DNA from: Mariprofundus sp. KV
GTDB taxonomy: Bacteria; Pseudomonadota; Zetaproteobacteria; Mariprofundales; Mariprofundaceae
Assembly (NCBI RefSeq): GCF_013387475.1
Contig: NZ_VWNB01000002.1
Location: 1 to 64,000, forward strand
DNA: 64,000 nt
Direction of reading: 5' to 3'
The notes below the pieces were generated by a model, which saw only the letters and a program-made list of their open reading frames with translations, did not search any database and had not been told where the DNA came from. Positions 19,901-28,088 of this stretch are shown piece after piece. The translations under genes were made by a program, and so were the position numbers. The first letter of the stretch is position 1; every line of letters starts with the position of its first letter.

Positions 19901-21591
19901 AGGCCAAGCAGGTTCGGGCGAGGGCCGATGATCGAGGTCAGGCTCATCACCATCTCTTCCCGAATCGGATCAATCGGTGGATTGGTAACCTGTGCAAAGA
20001 GCTGACGGAAGTAGTTGTAGAGTGGTTTGGCACGGTTGGAGAGGACAGCGAAAGGACTGTCATTACCCATCGAACCGGTAGCTTCCTGACCGGAAACAGC
20101 CATTGGAGTCATCAGGAACTTGATATCCTCCTGAGTGTAACCGAATGATTGCTGGCGATGCAGCATGGTGTCGTGATCAGGAGCCTGTGGCGCAACCTCT
20201 TCAGGCAGGCTCTCCAGCTGAATCTGGGTTTTAGCCAGCCACTCTTTATACGGCTTGGCTGAAGCAAGCTGCTGCTTGATTTCGGCATCATCAATGATGC
20301 GCCCCTCTTCAAGGTCGATAAGCAGCATCTTACCCGGCTGCAGGCGCCACTTCTTGATAATCTTCTCTTCAGGGATGTCCAGAACACCCATCTCGGATGC
20401 GCCGAGTACCAAATCATCTTCAGTCACCAGATAACGGGTAGGACGCAGGCCGTTACGGTCCAGGGTTGCACCTATCTGACGGCCATCGGTAAAGGCGACA
20501 GCAGCGGGGCCGTCCCATGGTTCCATCAGGGCTGCATTGTGCTCATAGAAGGCTTTGCGCTGCTCATCCATCAGTTTGTTGCCAGCCCAGGCTTCCGGGA
20601 TCATCAGCATGGCAGCGTGTGCCAGTGAATAGCCACCTGCAACCAGCAGTTCCAGTGCATTATCAAAACATGCGGTATCTGACTGGCCATCGTGGCTGAT
20701 TGGCCACAATTTGGTCAGATCATCACCCAGCAGTTCAGATTTCATGGACTGACGGCGGGCGTTCATCCAGTTGATATTACCGCGTACAGTATTGATCTCA
20801 CCGTTATGTGCCATCATGCGGAACGGGTGGGCCAGCTCCCACGACGGGAAGGTGTTGGTAGAGAAGCGCTGATGAACCAGAGCCAGAGCACTGGTCACGC
20901 GCGCATCACGCAGATCTTCATAATAGGGGGAGACCTGGTGGGAGTGGAACATACCCTTATAGACGATGGTGCGGCTTGAGAATGATGCCGTATAGAAGTT
21001 GGCGGCATCATCTCTGCCCAGAGCCGATACAGCGCTGCTGGCCACTTTGCGGATCACATACAGCTTGCGCTCAAATGCGTCCTGATCTGCGCAGCTTTCA
21101 CCTTTAGCTACAAACAGCTGGCGAATCACAGGTTCACAGGCGGTAACACTCTCCGGCAGATCAGCACGTACAGCATCTGTCGGCACATCACGCCAGCCAA
21201 GCATAATCTGACCTTCATCGGCAACTGCCTTTTCATATATCTCCTGACACTGCTTGCGGTAGGCCTCATCCTGCGGGAAGAAGACCATGCCAACGCCGTA
21301 CTCACCGACAGCAGGGAGATCAAATCCGAGGTCTGTGGTTACTGCTTCTAAGAACTGATGAGGAATCTGCAGAAGAATGCCCGCACCATCGCCTTCGCGA
21401 GGGTCGGCACCGGCGGCGCCGCGATGGGTCAGGCGCTCAAGGATTTCCAGTCCTTTCTCAACAATATCATGGCTTTTTTTGTTTTTGATGTGGGCGACAA
21501 AACCAACGCCACATGCATCGTGTTCGTTTCTTGGATCGTAGAGACCCTGCTTAACAGGCTTTCTGTTCACACTTGGATGTGAATTACTCAT
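16933..21591 (-). CDS. gltB: Glutamate synthase large subunit
   Basis: 1552 aa, full length. The class II glutaminase domain starts at Cys27 in [13 protein letters not shown], so a 26-residue propeptide is expected to be removed. The FMN-binding synthase domain includes [17 protein letters not shown] and [18 protein letters not shown]. The 3Fe-4S cysteines lie in [15 protein letters not shown] near residue 1180. A C-terminal beta-helix domain ([26 protein letters not shown]) ends the protein. ATG at 21591 with GAGG 8 bases upstream. Forms an operon with gltD. Confidence 0.97.
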   Translation of the reverse strand: MSNSHPSVNRKPVKQGLYDPRNEHDACGVGFVAHIKNKKSHDIVEKGLEILERLTHRGAAGADPREGDGAGILLQIPHQFLEAVTTDLGFDLPAVGEYGVGMVFFPQDEAYRKQCQEIYEKAVADEGQIMLGWRDVPTDAVRADLPESVTACEPVIRQLFVAKGESCADQDAFERKLYVIRKVASSAVSALGRDDAANFYTASFSSRTIVYKGMFHSHQVSPYYEDLRDARVTSALALVHQRFSTNTFPSWELAHPFRMMAHNGEINTVRGNINWMNARRQSMKSELLGDDLTKLWPISHDGQSDTACFDNALELLVAGGYSLAHAAMLMIPEAWAGNKLMDEQRKAFYEHNAALMEPWDGPAAVAFTDGRQIGATLDRNGLRPTRYLVTEDDLVLGASEMGVLDIPEEKIIKKWRLQPGKMLLIDLEEGRIIDDAEIKQQLASAKPYKEWLAKTQIQLESLPEEVAPQAPDHDTMLHRQQSFGYTQEDIKFLMTPMAVSGQEATGSMGNDSPFAVLSNRAKPLYNYFRQLFAQVTNPPIDPIREEMVMSLTSIIGPRPNLLGLEESEPQLRLEVHQPILSNVDVEKIRHIDQYTDNRFRTITLSSCYAIDQGAAGMETAIANLCRQAEEAVRDRFNIIILSDRKMDAQHIAIPALLATSAVHHHLIREGLRTETGLVVETGSAREVHHFACLAGFGAEAINPYLAFETLVDMKRQGQLPEDLSEEEIAKRYTKAIGKGLFKVMSKMGISTYQSYCGAQIFEAVGLASDFVAKYFTGTASQIEGASLAEIAQEATQRHIDAFRGVMIYKNALDVGGEYAWRARGEDHTLTPGVIAKVQHAIRTSNYSLYKEYADEINNQAGKLKTLRGLFKFKASTPVPLDEVEPATSIVKRFATGAMSFGSISHEAHSTLAIAMNRLGGKSNTGEGGEEPERFKPMANGDSMRSAIKQVASGRFGVTTEYLANSDQIQIKMAQGAKPGEGGQLPGHKVDKRIGRVRHSTPGVGLISPPPHHDIYSIEDLAQLIFDLKNTNPAADISVKLVSEIGVGTVAAGVVKAHADHVVIAGHDGGTGASPLTSIKHAGSAWELGLAETQQTLVLNRLRGRTVVQADGQMRTGRDVVIAALLGADEVAFGTIALIAEGCIMMRKCHLNTCPVGVATQDPELRKKFVGKPEDVVNFFLYLAEEAREIMAELGFRTFAEMIGRVDMLDTNDAIKHWKSEGLDLSPILHQVDANGTSVSHTETQDHGLDKLIDNKLIEQAKPALENRTPVVIETPICNVDRSFGTMLSGEVAKRFGHEGLAEDTIAIKAKGTAGQSLGAWLTRGVSIDLAGEGNDYVGKGLSGGRIAIYPPAESKLVAEENIIVGNTVLFGATEGECYFNGVGGERFAVRNSGAVAVVEGVGDHGCEYMTGGTIVVLGDTGRNFAAGMSGGIAYVLDADGTFESRCNMAQVALEPVASEADALEALDHQGPDLETHGRVNIKHTLSQNDQKILRTLIQRHVHYTNSDVGKRILENWSDYLGQFVKVIPVDYRRALADMEAEKAATAKESING

Positions 21592-21785
21592 TCTATTAAC
21601 CTCACAGATTTAGACTCAAAACACTCGGCAAAACCGGACGCACGACGTATCTGAATCTGAATTCCTCAATCAAACTTTCTGATCACTCCCCCCGGAGCGA
21701 AAAGGGGGCGCAATCTAGCGAAAGTGGAGAGAATTCTCCACCCTAATTGCATCCTGAAATAGTTTGGAAAAAAAAGAGCCTCTCA
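21592..21785 (-). promoter_or_regulatory. gltB upstream region with a palindrome near GAGAATTCTC
   Basis: This spacer separates gltB from the SDR gene end. Around 21724-21741 the sequence reads GTGGAGAGAATTCTCCAC, an imperfect palindrome around a perfect GAGAATTCTC core, about 135 bases upstream of the gltB start. It could be an operator for nitrogen control, but I cannot match it to a named regulator. No clear promoter hexamers were found by eye. Confidence 0.25.
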
Positions 21786-21806
21786 TCAGGGGCGAAGATG
21801 ACTCTC
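21768..21806 (-). terminator. Weak terminator after the SDR gene
   Basis: On the minus strand the SDR stop is followed by GATGAGAGGCTCTTTTTTTT. AGAG and CATC within the gene end can pair imperfectly with GATG and CTCT, and the run of eight T (A on the plus strand, 21768-21775) follows. The stem is short and interrupted. Confidence 0.4.
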
Positions 21807-22556
21807 CATGATCTTTAGGGAGATTGATCGCGGTACAATTTTCTGCAATAAAAACAGCAGTTTATGCCTCCACCCCGGAACGCAGAAGCCACCGCCTTTG
21901 GCGAGTGTACTCAGAGATGCTCCTACAACCAGCGGGATCGGGGTGCGAAAGAAGCTGCCCGGCCCCTTCGGCATTCCCGAAACTTCACGGAAACCTGTGG
22001 GTGAAGGCCCGGGAGCCAGCGTGACAATGCGCAGCTTGCCAGCAAGTTCCGTGCGCAGTGACTCACTCCAGTAGGTCAGTCCGGACTTAGCCGCAGCATA
22101 GGTGCTCATGTAGGGCAGTGGTGCTTCGCCGGCCAGTGATGAGACATTGATGATAAAGCCGTTGTTTCTGAGCAGATTGGGAAGCAGGGCATGGGTGATG
22201 GCAATCGGTGCGTTGAGATCGGTTTTGATCACATCGATCTGCGGCACGATGCCGGTTCGCTCAAAACTGCCCCAGATACCGAAGCCGGCATTGTTGACCA
22301 GCCCAATCAGCTTCTCCTTTTCAATGGCCTGCAGCAGGGTGGCTACGCCGGTTTTGGTTGTCATATCGCCCTGCAGGAGCTGATGACGTTCAGGATGCTT
22401 CAGAGCACCCAGCGTCATCTTCAGACGGGGCAGATCGCGTCCGTGCAGAATCAGCCGGTAGCCCTGCGGTTCAATCTGTTTGGCGAACTCCAGACCGAAA
22501 CCACCGGAAGCTCCGGTGATCAGTACTGCCGCCTGTTTCTCGTTGTTGTTAACCAT
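21786..22556 (-). CDS. Short-chain dehydrogenase/reductase
   Basis: 256 aa from the ATG at 22556, which overlaps the stop of the phosphatase gene by 8 bases; a TTG lies two codons upstream. It is a classical SDR: TGASGGFG (nucleotide binding) near residue 14, VNNAGFG, Ser in INVSSLAG and the catalytic YAAAK near residue 152. The C-terminus (FLLQKIVPRSISLKIM) resembles the YqjQ/DltE-like SDR group. The substrate cannot be told from sequence. Confidence 0.85.
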   Translation of the reverse strand: MVNNNEKQAAVLITGASGGFGLEFAKQIEPQGYRLILHGRDLPRLKMTLGALKHPERHQLLQGDMTTKTGVATLLQAIEKEKLIGLVNNAGFGIWGSFERTGIVPQIDVIKTDLNAPIAITHALLPNLLRNNGFIINVSSLAGEAPLPYMSTYAAAKSGLTYWSESLRTELAGKLRIVTLAPGPSPTGFREVSGMPKGPGSFFRTPIPLVVGASLSTLAKGGGFCVPGWRHKLLFLLQKIVPRSISLKIMESHLRP

Positions 22557-23373
22557 GTTCAATCGCTATCATGGTGCGTTGGCGCTGTTTAAAGCTGGCG
22601 ATCTCGTTGATTCCGAATGATTCCAGCAGAGCAAGGCAGTCAGCACTGCCATGGCCGACTTCAGTGGGGGCGTGGGCATCGGAGCCGTAAGAGAAGGGGA
22701 TGCCCAACTCGGCGGCACGCTTCACGATTGTTTTATGGGGATAGATCTCGGCTACCGGTTTGCGCAGGCCCGCCGAACTGATCTCCAGTGTCACATCCGC
22801 CTGTTTGACCGCCTGTAACATCGCTTCCATCGCCTCTTTCACCGCCAATGAATCAGCTGGTGGTCGGTGGCCGAATTTCTTGATCAGGTCGGGATGCCCG
22901 ATGATATCGAACAGACCGGATTCAGCCGATTGCTGCACCAGCTTGAAATAGGCGCAGTAGGCCTCTTCAATCTTCCAGGTGTCCCAGATCTGTATGGTGT
23001 CGGGATTATCAAATCCCCAGTCGCCGATGTAGTGCACCGAGCCGATCACATAATCCCAGTTGTATGAATCAATCATCTCAGCCACATAAGGCTCTGTGCC
23101 GGGATGAAAATCAGCTTCCAGCCCAATCCGTACTGTTAACCGCACTTTCACTGCATCGCGAGCCTGCTCTACCTCCAGCAGATAGTCGGGCAGCTCGCTG
23201 CGATCCATGCGCCAGGGTTTATCAAAGCCGTCCGGCATCGGGGAGTGATCCGACATGCCGATCTCGTTGAGTCCGGCATCAATGGCCGCCTGCACATACT
23301 CCATCACCGTGCCGGTGGCGTGGTTACAGCGAGGCGTATGCATGTGATAGTCGGGGAGAGGTCGATAAGTCAT
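22549..23373 (-). CDS. PHP-family histidinol-phosphatase (HisJ/HisK type)
   Basis: 274 aa. The PHP metal site is visible: DYHMHTPRCNHATG at residue 8, MSDHSPMP near 40, GLEADFHPG near 83, GSVHYIG near 112, DIIGHPDLIKKFG near 157 and YGSDAHAP near 230. This arrangement matches HisJ-type histidinol-phosphate phosphatases, which perform the penultimate step of histidine synthesis. No other his gene is in the window, so a related phosphatase role is possible. Operon with the SDR by an 8-base overlap. Confidence 0.82.
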   Translation of the reverse strand: MTYRPLPDYHMHTPRCNHATGTVMEYVQAAIDAGLNEIGMSDHSPMPDGFDKPWRMDRSELPDYLLEVEQARDAVKVRLTVRIGLEADFHPGTEPYVAEMIDSYNWDYVIGSVHYIGDWGFDNPDTIQIWDTWKIEEAYCAYFKLVQQSAESGLFDIIGHPDLIKKFGHRPPADSLAVKEAMEAMLQAVKQADVTLEISSAGLRKPVAEIYPHKTIVKRAAELGIPFSYGSDAHAPTEVGHGSADCLALLESFGINEIASFKQRQRTMIAIEHG

Positions 23374-23441
23374 GTGCCGATTGTAAAGCTGTGAAGCAAA
23401 GCCGCAACGAATGTTTCTTCAGGAGAGAGGAGATGATAAAG

Positions 23442-23473
23442 AAAAAAGGGGTCACGATTGCTCGTAACCCCTT
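23442..23473 (-). terminator. Rho-independent terminator of tRNA-Lys
   Basis: On the minus strand AAGGGGT and ACCCCTT (23467-23473 with 23446-23452) pair, with ACG/CGT inside, followed by a run of T (A at 23442-23447 on the plus strand). It lies 8 bases after the tRNA-Lys 3' end. Confidence 0.8.
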
Positions 23474-23481
23474 GTCTCATA

Positions 23482-23557
23482 TGGTGCGCCCAGAAGGACT
23501 CGAACCTTCGGCCCACGGATTAAAAGTCCGCTACTCTACCAACTGAGCTATAGGCGC
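23482..23557 (-). tRNA. tRNA-Lys (anticodon TTT)
   Basis: 76 bases with the 3' CCA encoded. Acceptor GCGCCTA pairs with TGGGCGC (one G-T). The D arm AGCTCAGTTGGTAGAGT, anticodon arm CGGAC-TTTTAAT-CCG with TTT, and T arm with GGTTCGAGTCC are all intact. A promoter lies just upstream and a terminator just downstream, so it is a single-gene unit. Confidence 0.96.
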
Positions 23558-23576
23558 ATCGCTTTGCAGCGCGGCG

Positions 23577-23605
23577 AAGTGTGCGAATTTAGACGCACGT
23601 GTCAA
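23577..23605 (-). promoter_or_regulatory. Probable sigma70 promoter of tRNA-Lys
   Basis: Minus strand TTGACA (plus 23600-23605) and ACACTT (plus 23577-23582) are 17 bases apart, followed by a GC-rich discriminator CGCCGCGC, as at stringently controlled stable-RNA promoters. The -10 is poor, so the call is moderate. Confidence 0.5.
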
Positions 23606-23729
23606 ACCCTTTTCTGCATCCATTGGCCGAATCCAAAAAAGAGGCTATAGTCACGGGGAAGGTATTGGGGCCTGTCAGGCTTAATCTCTATTATAAACAT
23701 GAGATCTACTCTCCTGTGCAAGAGGTGAT

Positions 23730-24791
23730 ATGAACGAAAAAAATGATTCTGTTACTGGAAGTGGTAAAATAAAGGTCGAAAAAGACAATGAATCCAAGTC
23801 CTTCCAACATCAACTTGATGTATTTATGGAGCAGGAGGAGTCGCTTCTTTTCGATGAGAATAGCGATTCAGACGCAGCAGTTCAGGATCATCTCGATCAC
23901 TTTGTTGAGGATATAGATCATCAGCTTGAGACCGGCCAGGAGGAGGCTTTTGATCGTGAACTCTCCCACCTTGACCCCTTTGCAGATGAGCAGCTGGCAG
24001 CTTTTGAAGATGACCCAACGCACCCCTCCAGCCAGTCTGATAGTGGCAAAGGCTCGTATGGCAAGTTGATCTCCGCTGCCCTGGTGGCAACGTTGTTACT
24101 GGTTATAGTCGTCGTCTGGTTTGTCTGGCCATCAGGGCCTGTAAATCACTATGCTACAAATGATGAGCCGGTGGCTGCAGAGCCTGGCCTTCCGGTGATC
24201 GATGCAGAGCCTGATGCCCTGGTTATTGACCCTGAGCCTGAAGTGGTTGCTATGATTGAAGATAGTACCGTTGAGCCGGTAGTTGAAACGATGATTGAGG
24301 AGCAGGCAGCTGCCGTTGAAGCTGATGTGTCTGATGGCGATTTACAGATGCCTGCGGTTTCAGACAGAACGATGAAAATCTCGGTGAGCTTTGGCAACGT
24401 GCGCGCCATGCCTGAGGCCGGGGCCAAAGTTGTGGCAAAACTGCCACGTCACACACCGGTACTGGTTGTGGCCGAGCGGGGAGAGTGGTATCAGATTCGC
24501 CTTAGTGGTGATCAGAGCGGCTGGGCACACAACTCTGTGCTGACAGCGGTCAAAAAACCTGCAGCCACGACACGATCTGCAGCCACGTCACGCGTAGTGG
24601 TAAACGTAGATGTAGGCAATATCCGCAGAGATCCGCATCCTAAAAGCCAGATTATCTATAAGCTGAAGCATGGGACTGCTGTGACACGTATCAGTATTGA
24701 AGGTGAGTGGTATCAGGTACGCCTGGATAATGGTGTTGAAGCGTGGGCTCATCAATCCATTTTTAACCTGAACCTGTTTGGAAGTTTTTAA
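23730..24791 (+). CDS. Membrane-anchored protein with two bacterial SH3 domains (SH3b paralogue 1)
   Basis: 353 aa. ATG with AGAGG 4 bases upstream. There is no signal peptide; residues 1-105 are very acidic and presumably cytoplasmic. A membrane helix follows near 110-132 (LISAALVATLLLVIVVVWFVW), then a Pro/Glu/Val-rich linker (EPEPDALVIDPEPEVV) and two SH3b repeats: KISVSFGNVRAMPEAGAKVV...GEWYQIRL...GWAHNSVL and VVNVDVGNIRRDPHPKSQII...GEWYQVRLDNGVEAWAHQSIF. SH3b domains of this kind usually bind peptidoglycan or cell-wall peptides. First of three tandem paralogues; function unknown. Confidence 0.75.
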   Translation: MNEKNDSVTGSGKIKVEKDNESKSFQHQLDVFMEQEESLLFDENSDSDAAVQDHLDHFVEDIDHQLETGQEEAFDRELSHLDPFADEQLAAFEDDPTHPSSQSDSGKGSYGKLISAALVATLLLVIVVVWFVWPSGPVNHYATNDEPVAAEPGLPVIDAEPDALVIDPEPEVVAMIEDSTVEPVVETMIEEQAAAVEADVSDGDLQMPAVSDRTMKISVSFGNVRAMPEAGAKVVAKLPRHTPVLVVAERGEWYQIRLSGDQSGWAHNSVLTAVKKPAATTRSAATSRVVVNVDVGNIRRDPHPKSQIIYKLKHGTAVTRISIEGEWYQVRLDNGVEAWAHQSIFNLNLFGSF

Positions 24792-24815
24792 TAAATAACA
24801 ACTTTTCTGCATAAG

Positions 24816-24835
24816 TATGGCATAGATCACATTTT
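24816..24835 (+). promoter_or_regulatory. Shared upstream motif TATGG-N6-TCACA (copy 1)
   Basis: TATGGCATAGATCACATTTT ends about 63 bases before the start of the second SH3b gene. A near-identical motif with the same spacing occurs before the third gene (26117-26136). The right half TCACA matches the CRP/FNR-family half site; the left half is degenerate. Confidence 0.4.
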
Positions 24836-24874
24836 CTATCTGCTCAGCCCCATAGTGTTCGCGAAAATAAATCA

Positions 24875-24886
24875 GTCCTGCGGGAC
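24875..24886 (+). promoter_or_regulatory. Leader hairpin GTCC-TGCG-GGAC before the SH3b gene 2 start
   Basis: A 4-bp stem with a TGCG loop sits just before GGGATGAG and the ATG at 24898. The third SH3b gene has the related hairpin GTCCTGCAAGGAC at 26177-26189 in the same place. A stem beside the ribosome site may affect translation; this is inference. Confidence 0.3.
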
Positions 24887-24897
24887 AATGGGATGAG

Positions 24898-26022
24898 ATG
24901 GATCATATGAGTAGATCAGACAGTGAAATAGAGCATCAGGGCGCAGACCTGCGAGAGCAGCTGCATGCCATCGTGAATAGCGAGATGGATCTCTTCGCAG
25001 ACGTCGACAAAATTGCTGAAGTGAGCCAGTTGCAGGCAGAGGTAAGCCAGTTCATGGCTAATCTGCAGCAGCGCTTTGACGATTACATCCTCGAAATCGA
25101 GAGAGAGAATGCATCAGCAGCCGAACGGGCTGAGGACGATGCAGTGGAAGCCGCGCTGGCAGCAACAGCGACTGAGCATGCCGCGCGCGATAACGAAGAG
25201 ATCATGAACCTTGAAAAAGAGTTCGGCACCTACGGCATCAGGCAGGCCAATGGTATTTTTGAACGCAAACGCTCAACGCGCGAAACCATTATCCAGACTC
25301 TGGCCGGTGCAACCATTGCAGTCGCTTTGATGTGGGTATTTTGGCCGGCATCTGAACAGCGTGAGAGTGCAACTGCAGTCACAGAGGTTGCTGTTGAGGT
25401 CGCACAGCCAGCTATCGTTGCAACAGCTGAAGAGAATACTGCAACTGTTGAAGCGAAAGTTGTTGAAGCACTTATACCTGCTAAAGAGGAGGTTGCAGTG
25501 CAACCTGAAGCTGTTGTGGTCGAGCCTGAACAGAGCGCTAAACCTGTTATCGTTGCCAAAGCAACGGCACCTGCTGCAGTGGAGGAAGTTGTAGCGCCTG
25601 AAATGGCTGAAGCCGTAATCTCTGAAGAAGCTGAAAAAGTGGCTGCGGCCATAATTAAGGGTGAGAGGATCAAGGTGACTGCCCATTTCGGTAATGTGCG
25701 CAGCGCTCCTGATAACAGCGGTAAAGTAGTTTCACGTCTGAAAAAGGGTGAAGTCGTTTATAAACTCGAAGAGAAGGATGGCTGGTACCGCGTCAGACTC
25801 GATGCAGAGAAAACAGCATGGGTACACAAATCCCTGTTTGCGCCACGTATGCGGGTTGGTGTCGATGTTGCGAATATTCGCACCGTTCCGTCCGGTAATG
25901 GAAAAATTGTTACACGCCTGAAGAAGGGTGATTACGTCACCAAAACGGGTGAGCAGAAGGGGTGGTATCAGGTCAAACTCGATAGCGGCAAAACAGCTTG
26001 GGCACACAGCTCAATCTTCTGA
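24898..26022 (+). CDS. Membrane-anchored protein with two bacterial SH3 domains (SH3b paralogue 2)
   Basis: 374 aa. Residues 1-95 look helical and coiled-coil (SQLQAEVSQFMANLQQRFDDYILEIE). A conserved block MNLEKEFGTYGIRQANGI precedes the membrane helix (AGATIAVALMWVFWP, about 137-153). A long Ala/Val/Glu/Pro-rich linker (about residues 160-245) leads to two SH3b repeats, each with a GNVR/ANIR, W-Y-x-V-x-L and W-x-HxS pattern. The last 75 residues are almost the same as in paralogue 3. ATG at 24898 with GGATGAG adjacent; a second ATG lies three codons later. A strong terminator follows at 26049. Confidence 0.75.
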   Translation: MDHMSRSDSEIEHQGADLREQLHAIVNSEMDLFADVDKIAEVSQLQAEVSQFMANLQQRFDDYILEIERENASAAERAEDDAVEAALAATATEHAARDNEEIMNLEKEFGTYGIRQANGIFERKRSTRETIIQTLAGATIAVALMWVFWPASEQRESATAVTEVAVEVAQPAIVATAEENTATVEAKVVEALIPAKEEVAVQPEAVVVEPEQSAKPVIVAKATAPAAVEEVVAPEMAEAVISEEAEKVAAAIIKGERIKVTAHFGNVRSAPDNSGKVVSRLKKGEVVYKLEEKDGWYRVRLDAEKTAWVHKSLFAPRMRVGVDVANIRTVPSGNGKIVTRLKKGDYVTKTGEQKGWYQVKLDSGKTAWAHSSIF

Positions 26023-26048
26023 TTGGTTTTTTCTATCAATATTAATTA

Positions 26049-26074
26049 GCCGCCCAATACGGGCGGCTTTTTTT
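26049..26074 (+). terminator. Rho-independent terminator after SH3b gene 2
   Basis: GCCGCCC at 26049-26055 pairs with GGGCGGC at 26061-26067 across AATAC, followed by seven T. It separates the second and third SH3b genes into different transcripts. Confidence 0.92.
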
Positions 26075-26116
26075 GGTCAGCTGATCGGAGGTCTGTAAAT
26101 CAACATCGTCTCTTCA

Positions 26117-26136
26117 TATGGTGTGGATCACAGTTT
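26117..26136 (+). promoter_or_regulatory. Shared upstream motif TATGG-N6-TCACA (copy 2)
   Basis: TATGGTGTGGATCACAGTTT ends about 65 bases before the third SH3b gene, matching the motif and spacing upstream of the second gene (24816-24835). The flanking bases differ, so this is not simple duplication of the whole leader. Confidence 0.4.
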
Positions 26137-26176
26137 CATTTGACCGATTGATGCACTATCTGCTGATAAGCAGATC

Positions 26177-26189
26177 GTCCTGCAAGGAC
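26177..26189 (+). promoter_or_regulatory. Leader hairpin GTCCTGCAAGGAC before the SH3b gene 3 start
   Basis: GTCCT and AGGAC form a 5-bp stem with a GCA loop, directly before GGGAGG and the ATG at 26201. It matches the position of the hairpin before the second SH3b gene. Confidence 0.3.
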
Positions 26190-26200
26190 GGGAGGTAGAT

Positions 26201-26755
26201 ATGGATAAAGCAGAAAGTGGAATTGAACATGTAATGAATCTGGATGAAGAGTTCGATACCTACGGCATTAAACAGGCCAATGGAATCACTGAAGCGAAAC
26301 GTGTTTCTGTAAAGCAGATGCTCGCCACAGGCGTGATTGGCTCACTGGTTCTGGTATTGGGGTTGTGGCCAGCTGCGGAGCAGAGCAGTGCTGAACAGAT
26401 CACAGTAACTGCCCACTATGGCAATGTGCGCGATACTCCGGATAACAGTGGCAAGGTTATCTCACGCGTAAAAATGGGTGAAATCGTTTATAAACTTGCA
26501 GAGAAAGATGGTTGGTTCCATATCAGACAGACGGATAGTGAGACCACAGCATGGGTACACAGATCGGTATTCTCTCCTCGACTGCAGGTTGGCGTGCAAC
26601 TTGCCAATATTCGTCAGCAGCCGACGGCTAAAGGCGGCATCGTCACTCGTTTGAAAAAGGGCGATTACGTCACCAAAACGGGTGAGCAGGAGGGGTGGTA
26701 TCAGGTTAAACTCGACAGTGGCAAAACGGCCTGGGCACACAGCTCGATCTTTTAA
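26201..26755 (+). CDS. Membrane-anchored protein with two bacterial SH3 domains (SH3b paralogue 3, short form)
   Basis: 184 aa. It begins almost at the juxtamembrane block (MNLDEEFDTYGIKQANGI), then a membrane helix (MLATGVIGSLVLVLGLW, about 44-60) and, with almost no linker, two SH3b repeats: ITVTAHYGNVRDTPDNSGKV and LQVGVQLANIRQQPTAKGGI, each ending in W-x-HRS/HSS. It is paralogue 2 without the N-terminal coiled coil and the Ala/Val/Glu linker. GGGAGG lies 7 bases before the ATG. It has its own terminator. Confidence 0.78.
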   Translation: MDKAESGIEHVMNLDEEFDTYGIKQANGITEAKRVSVKQMLATGVIGSLVLVLGLWPAAEQSSAEQITVTAHYGNVRDTPDNSGKVISRVKMGEIVYKLAEKDGWFHIRQTDSETTAWVHRSVFSPRLQVGVQLANIRQQPTAKGGIVTRLKKGDYVTKTGEQEGWYQVKLDSGKTAWAHSSIF

Positions 26756-26783
26756 ACTCGCGCTCTATTGAAGCAGTAAAAAG

Positions 26784-26807
26784 CCGTCCGATCTGGGCGG
26801 TTTTTTT
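26784..26807 (+). terminator. Rho-independent terminator after SH3b gene 3
   Basis: CCGTCC at 26784-26789 pairs with GGGCGG at 26795-26800 (one G-T) and is followed by seven T. It also separates this gene from tolA, which converges. Confidence 0.85.
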
Positions 26808-26889
26808 ATTGTACACCGTCCTGTTTACCGAAGGCTTCTAACGATCACATGGCGGGAGAGGGGTGTTCGATCAGTTATACAGTGTTCTG

Positions 26890-27681
26890 TTATTTCAGCG
26901 GGCGGAAACGGAGGCGATTGGTACGGAAGTACTCGAACTGCTGTTGGGGAAGCTGAAATGGTGCTGCTGCCTGAATCGCACGGATGAGTGATGCATCCAT
27001 CATTTCATTGCCGGAGCTCTCAATGACTTTCACGGATACGACTGCACCACTGGGGGCAAGCACCATCTCAACCAGCGGGTCGGTGAGTTTGTCGCTACTG
27101 GCAGGCACCTTCCACTGCTCCTGAACTGCAGCCTGCATCAGCGCAACATAGCGCTCGATCTCATTTTTAGAGAGCTGCTGGCCTGCGATGTTGGCGATAT
27201 CGGGGCGTGAGGTGGAGGCTTTGTTGGTTGAGCTGCTGCGATCAGTAGATGAGCCGATAGGGGCGAATGGATCGAAATCATCCTCCACCTTCTTGGCTAC
27301 AGCTTTGGGTTCAACCTTTGCCGCCACTTTAGGCTCTGCTTTTGGTTTGGGTTTTGGTTTCTCTTCAAGTTTCAAAACCGGAGCCTTTTTAGTATCTACC
27401 TTGGGCTTCTCTACTGCGGCTGGTTTTTGCTCCTGCTTTTTGACCGGTTTCATCTTGCGCCGAGACTGCTGCTCAATGGCAGCGAGCTGTTTGGCAGAGA
27501 TCATCATCACCTCGATGCGCTGCAGTGGCTGCTCCTTCTTCTGGCTTTGCCAGAAGGAGAGGGTGACCACGACAATCAGGATCAGAGCATGCAGCAGAAA
27601 AGCATAGAGCAGATCGAGTTTAGTCAGATCTGCTGAATGATCTTCGGCCGGGACTCGTCTAACGGCGCGGCTCTGTGACAA
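26890..27681 (-). CDS. tolA: TolA, membrane-spanning linker of the Tol-Pal system
   Basis: About 263 aa. I prefer the TTG at 27681, since AGGAAGG ends 6 bases upstream; another TTG lies at 27687. Both overlap the tolR end. One N-terminal membrane helix (FLLHALILIVVVTLSFW) is followed by a Lys/Pro/Glu/Ala-rich segment (KPKPKAEPKVAAKVEPKAVA), the extended domain II, and a TonB/TolA-like C-terminal domain ending FRTNRLRFRPLK. Shorter than E. coli TolA (421 aa) because domain II is reduced. TolA couples TolQR to Pal and the outer membrane during division. Confidence 0.85.
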   Translation of the reverse strand: MSQSRAVRRVPAEDHSADLTKLDLLYAFLLHALILIVVVTLSFWQSQKKEQPLQRIEVMMISAKQLAAIEQQSRRKMKPVKKQEQKPAAVEKPKVDTKKAPVLKLEEKPKPKPKAEPKVAAKVEPKAVAKKVEDDFDPFAPIGSSTDRSSSTNKASTSRPDIANIAGQQLSKNEIERYVALMQAAVQEQWKVPASSDKLTDPLVEMVLAPSGAVVSVKVIESSGNEMMDASLIRAIQAAAPFQLPQQQFEYFRTNRLRFRPLK

Positions 27682-28081
27682 GACCAACCTTCCTGATGCC
27701 TGCTGTTTCGAGAAGACTCATCACCTCAGCGACACGACCATAGGGCGTTTTTGCATCGCCACGAATGAATACGGGCAGTTCCGGCTTCTGCTGGCGCATC
27801 GCCTGGATGCGCGGAGCCAGCTGTTTAATGCTGATCGGCTGCTTCTGCTTCTGCATATAAATATCACCATTGGCACGAATGGTCACAACCAGCGGTTCAA
27901 TATTCTGTTGCATGGCAGGCGCTTCGGCATCCGGAAGGTCGACATTTACCCCTTGGGTGAGCAGGGGAGCCGTGACCATAAAGATAATCAGCAACACCAG
28001 CATCACATCAACCAGTGGCGTGACATTGATCTCACCCATCGGTTCGTTCTCTTTACTCCATTTGCTCTGTCCGGCCCACAT
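27659..28081 (-). CDS. tolR: TolR, ExbD-family proton-channel subunit
   Basis: 140 aa from the ATG at 28081, which has AGGAG 6 bases upstream; the frame continues further upstream but only through the intergenic element. The single membrane helix INVTPLVDVMLVLLIIFMV carries the conserved Asp needed for proton use. A periplasmic domain follows, with VFIRGDAKTPYGRVAEVM and GLVTEP. It pairs with TolQ. Unusually, 247 bases separate it from tolQ (see 28089-28327), and its ribosome site overlaps the end of that element. Confidence 0.92.
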   Translation of the reverse strand: MWAGQSKWSKENEPMGEINVTPLVDVMLVLLIIFMVTAPLLTQGVNVDLPDAEAPAMQQNIEPLVVTIRANGDIYMQKQKQPISIKQLAPRIQAMRQQKPELPVFIRGDAKTPYGRVAEVMSLLETAGIRKVGLVTEPRR

Positions 28082-28088
28082 ACTCAGC

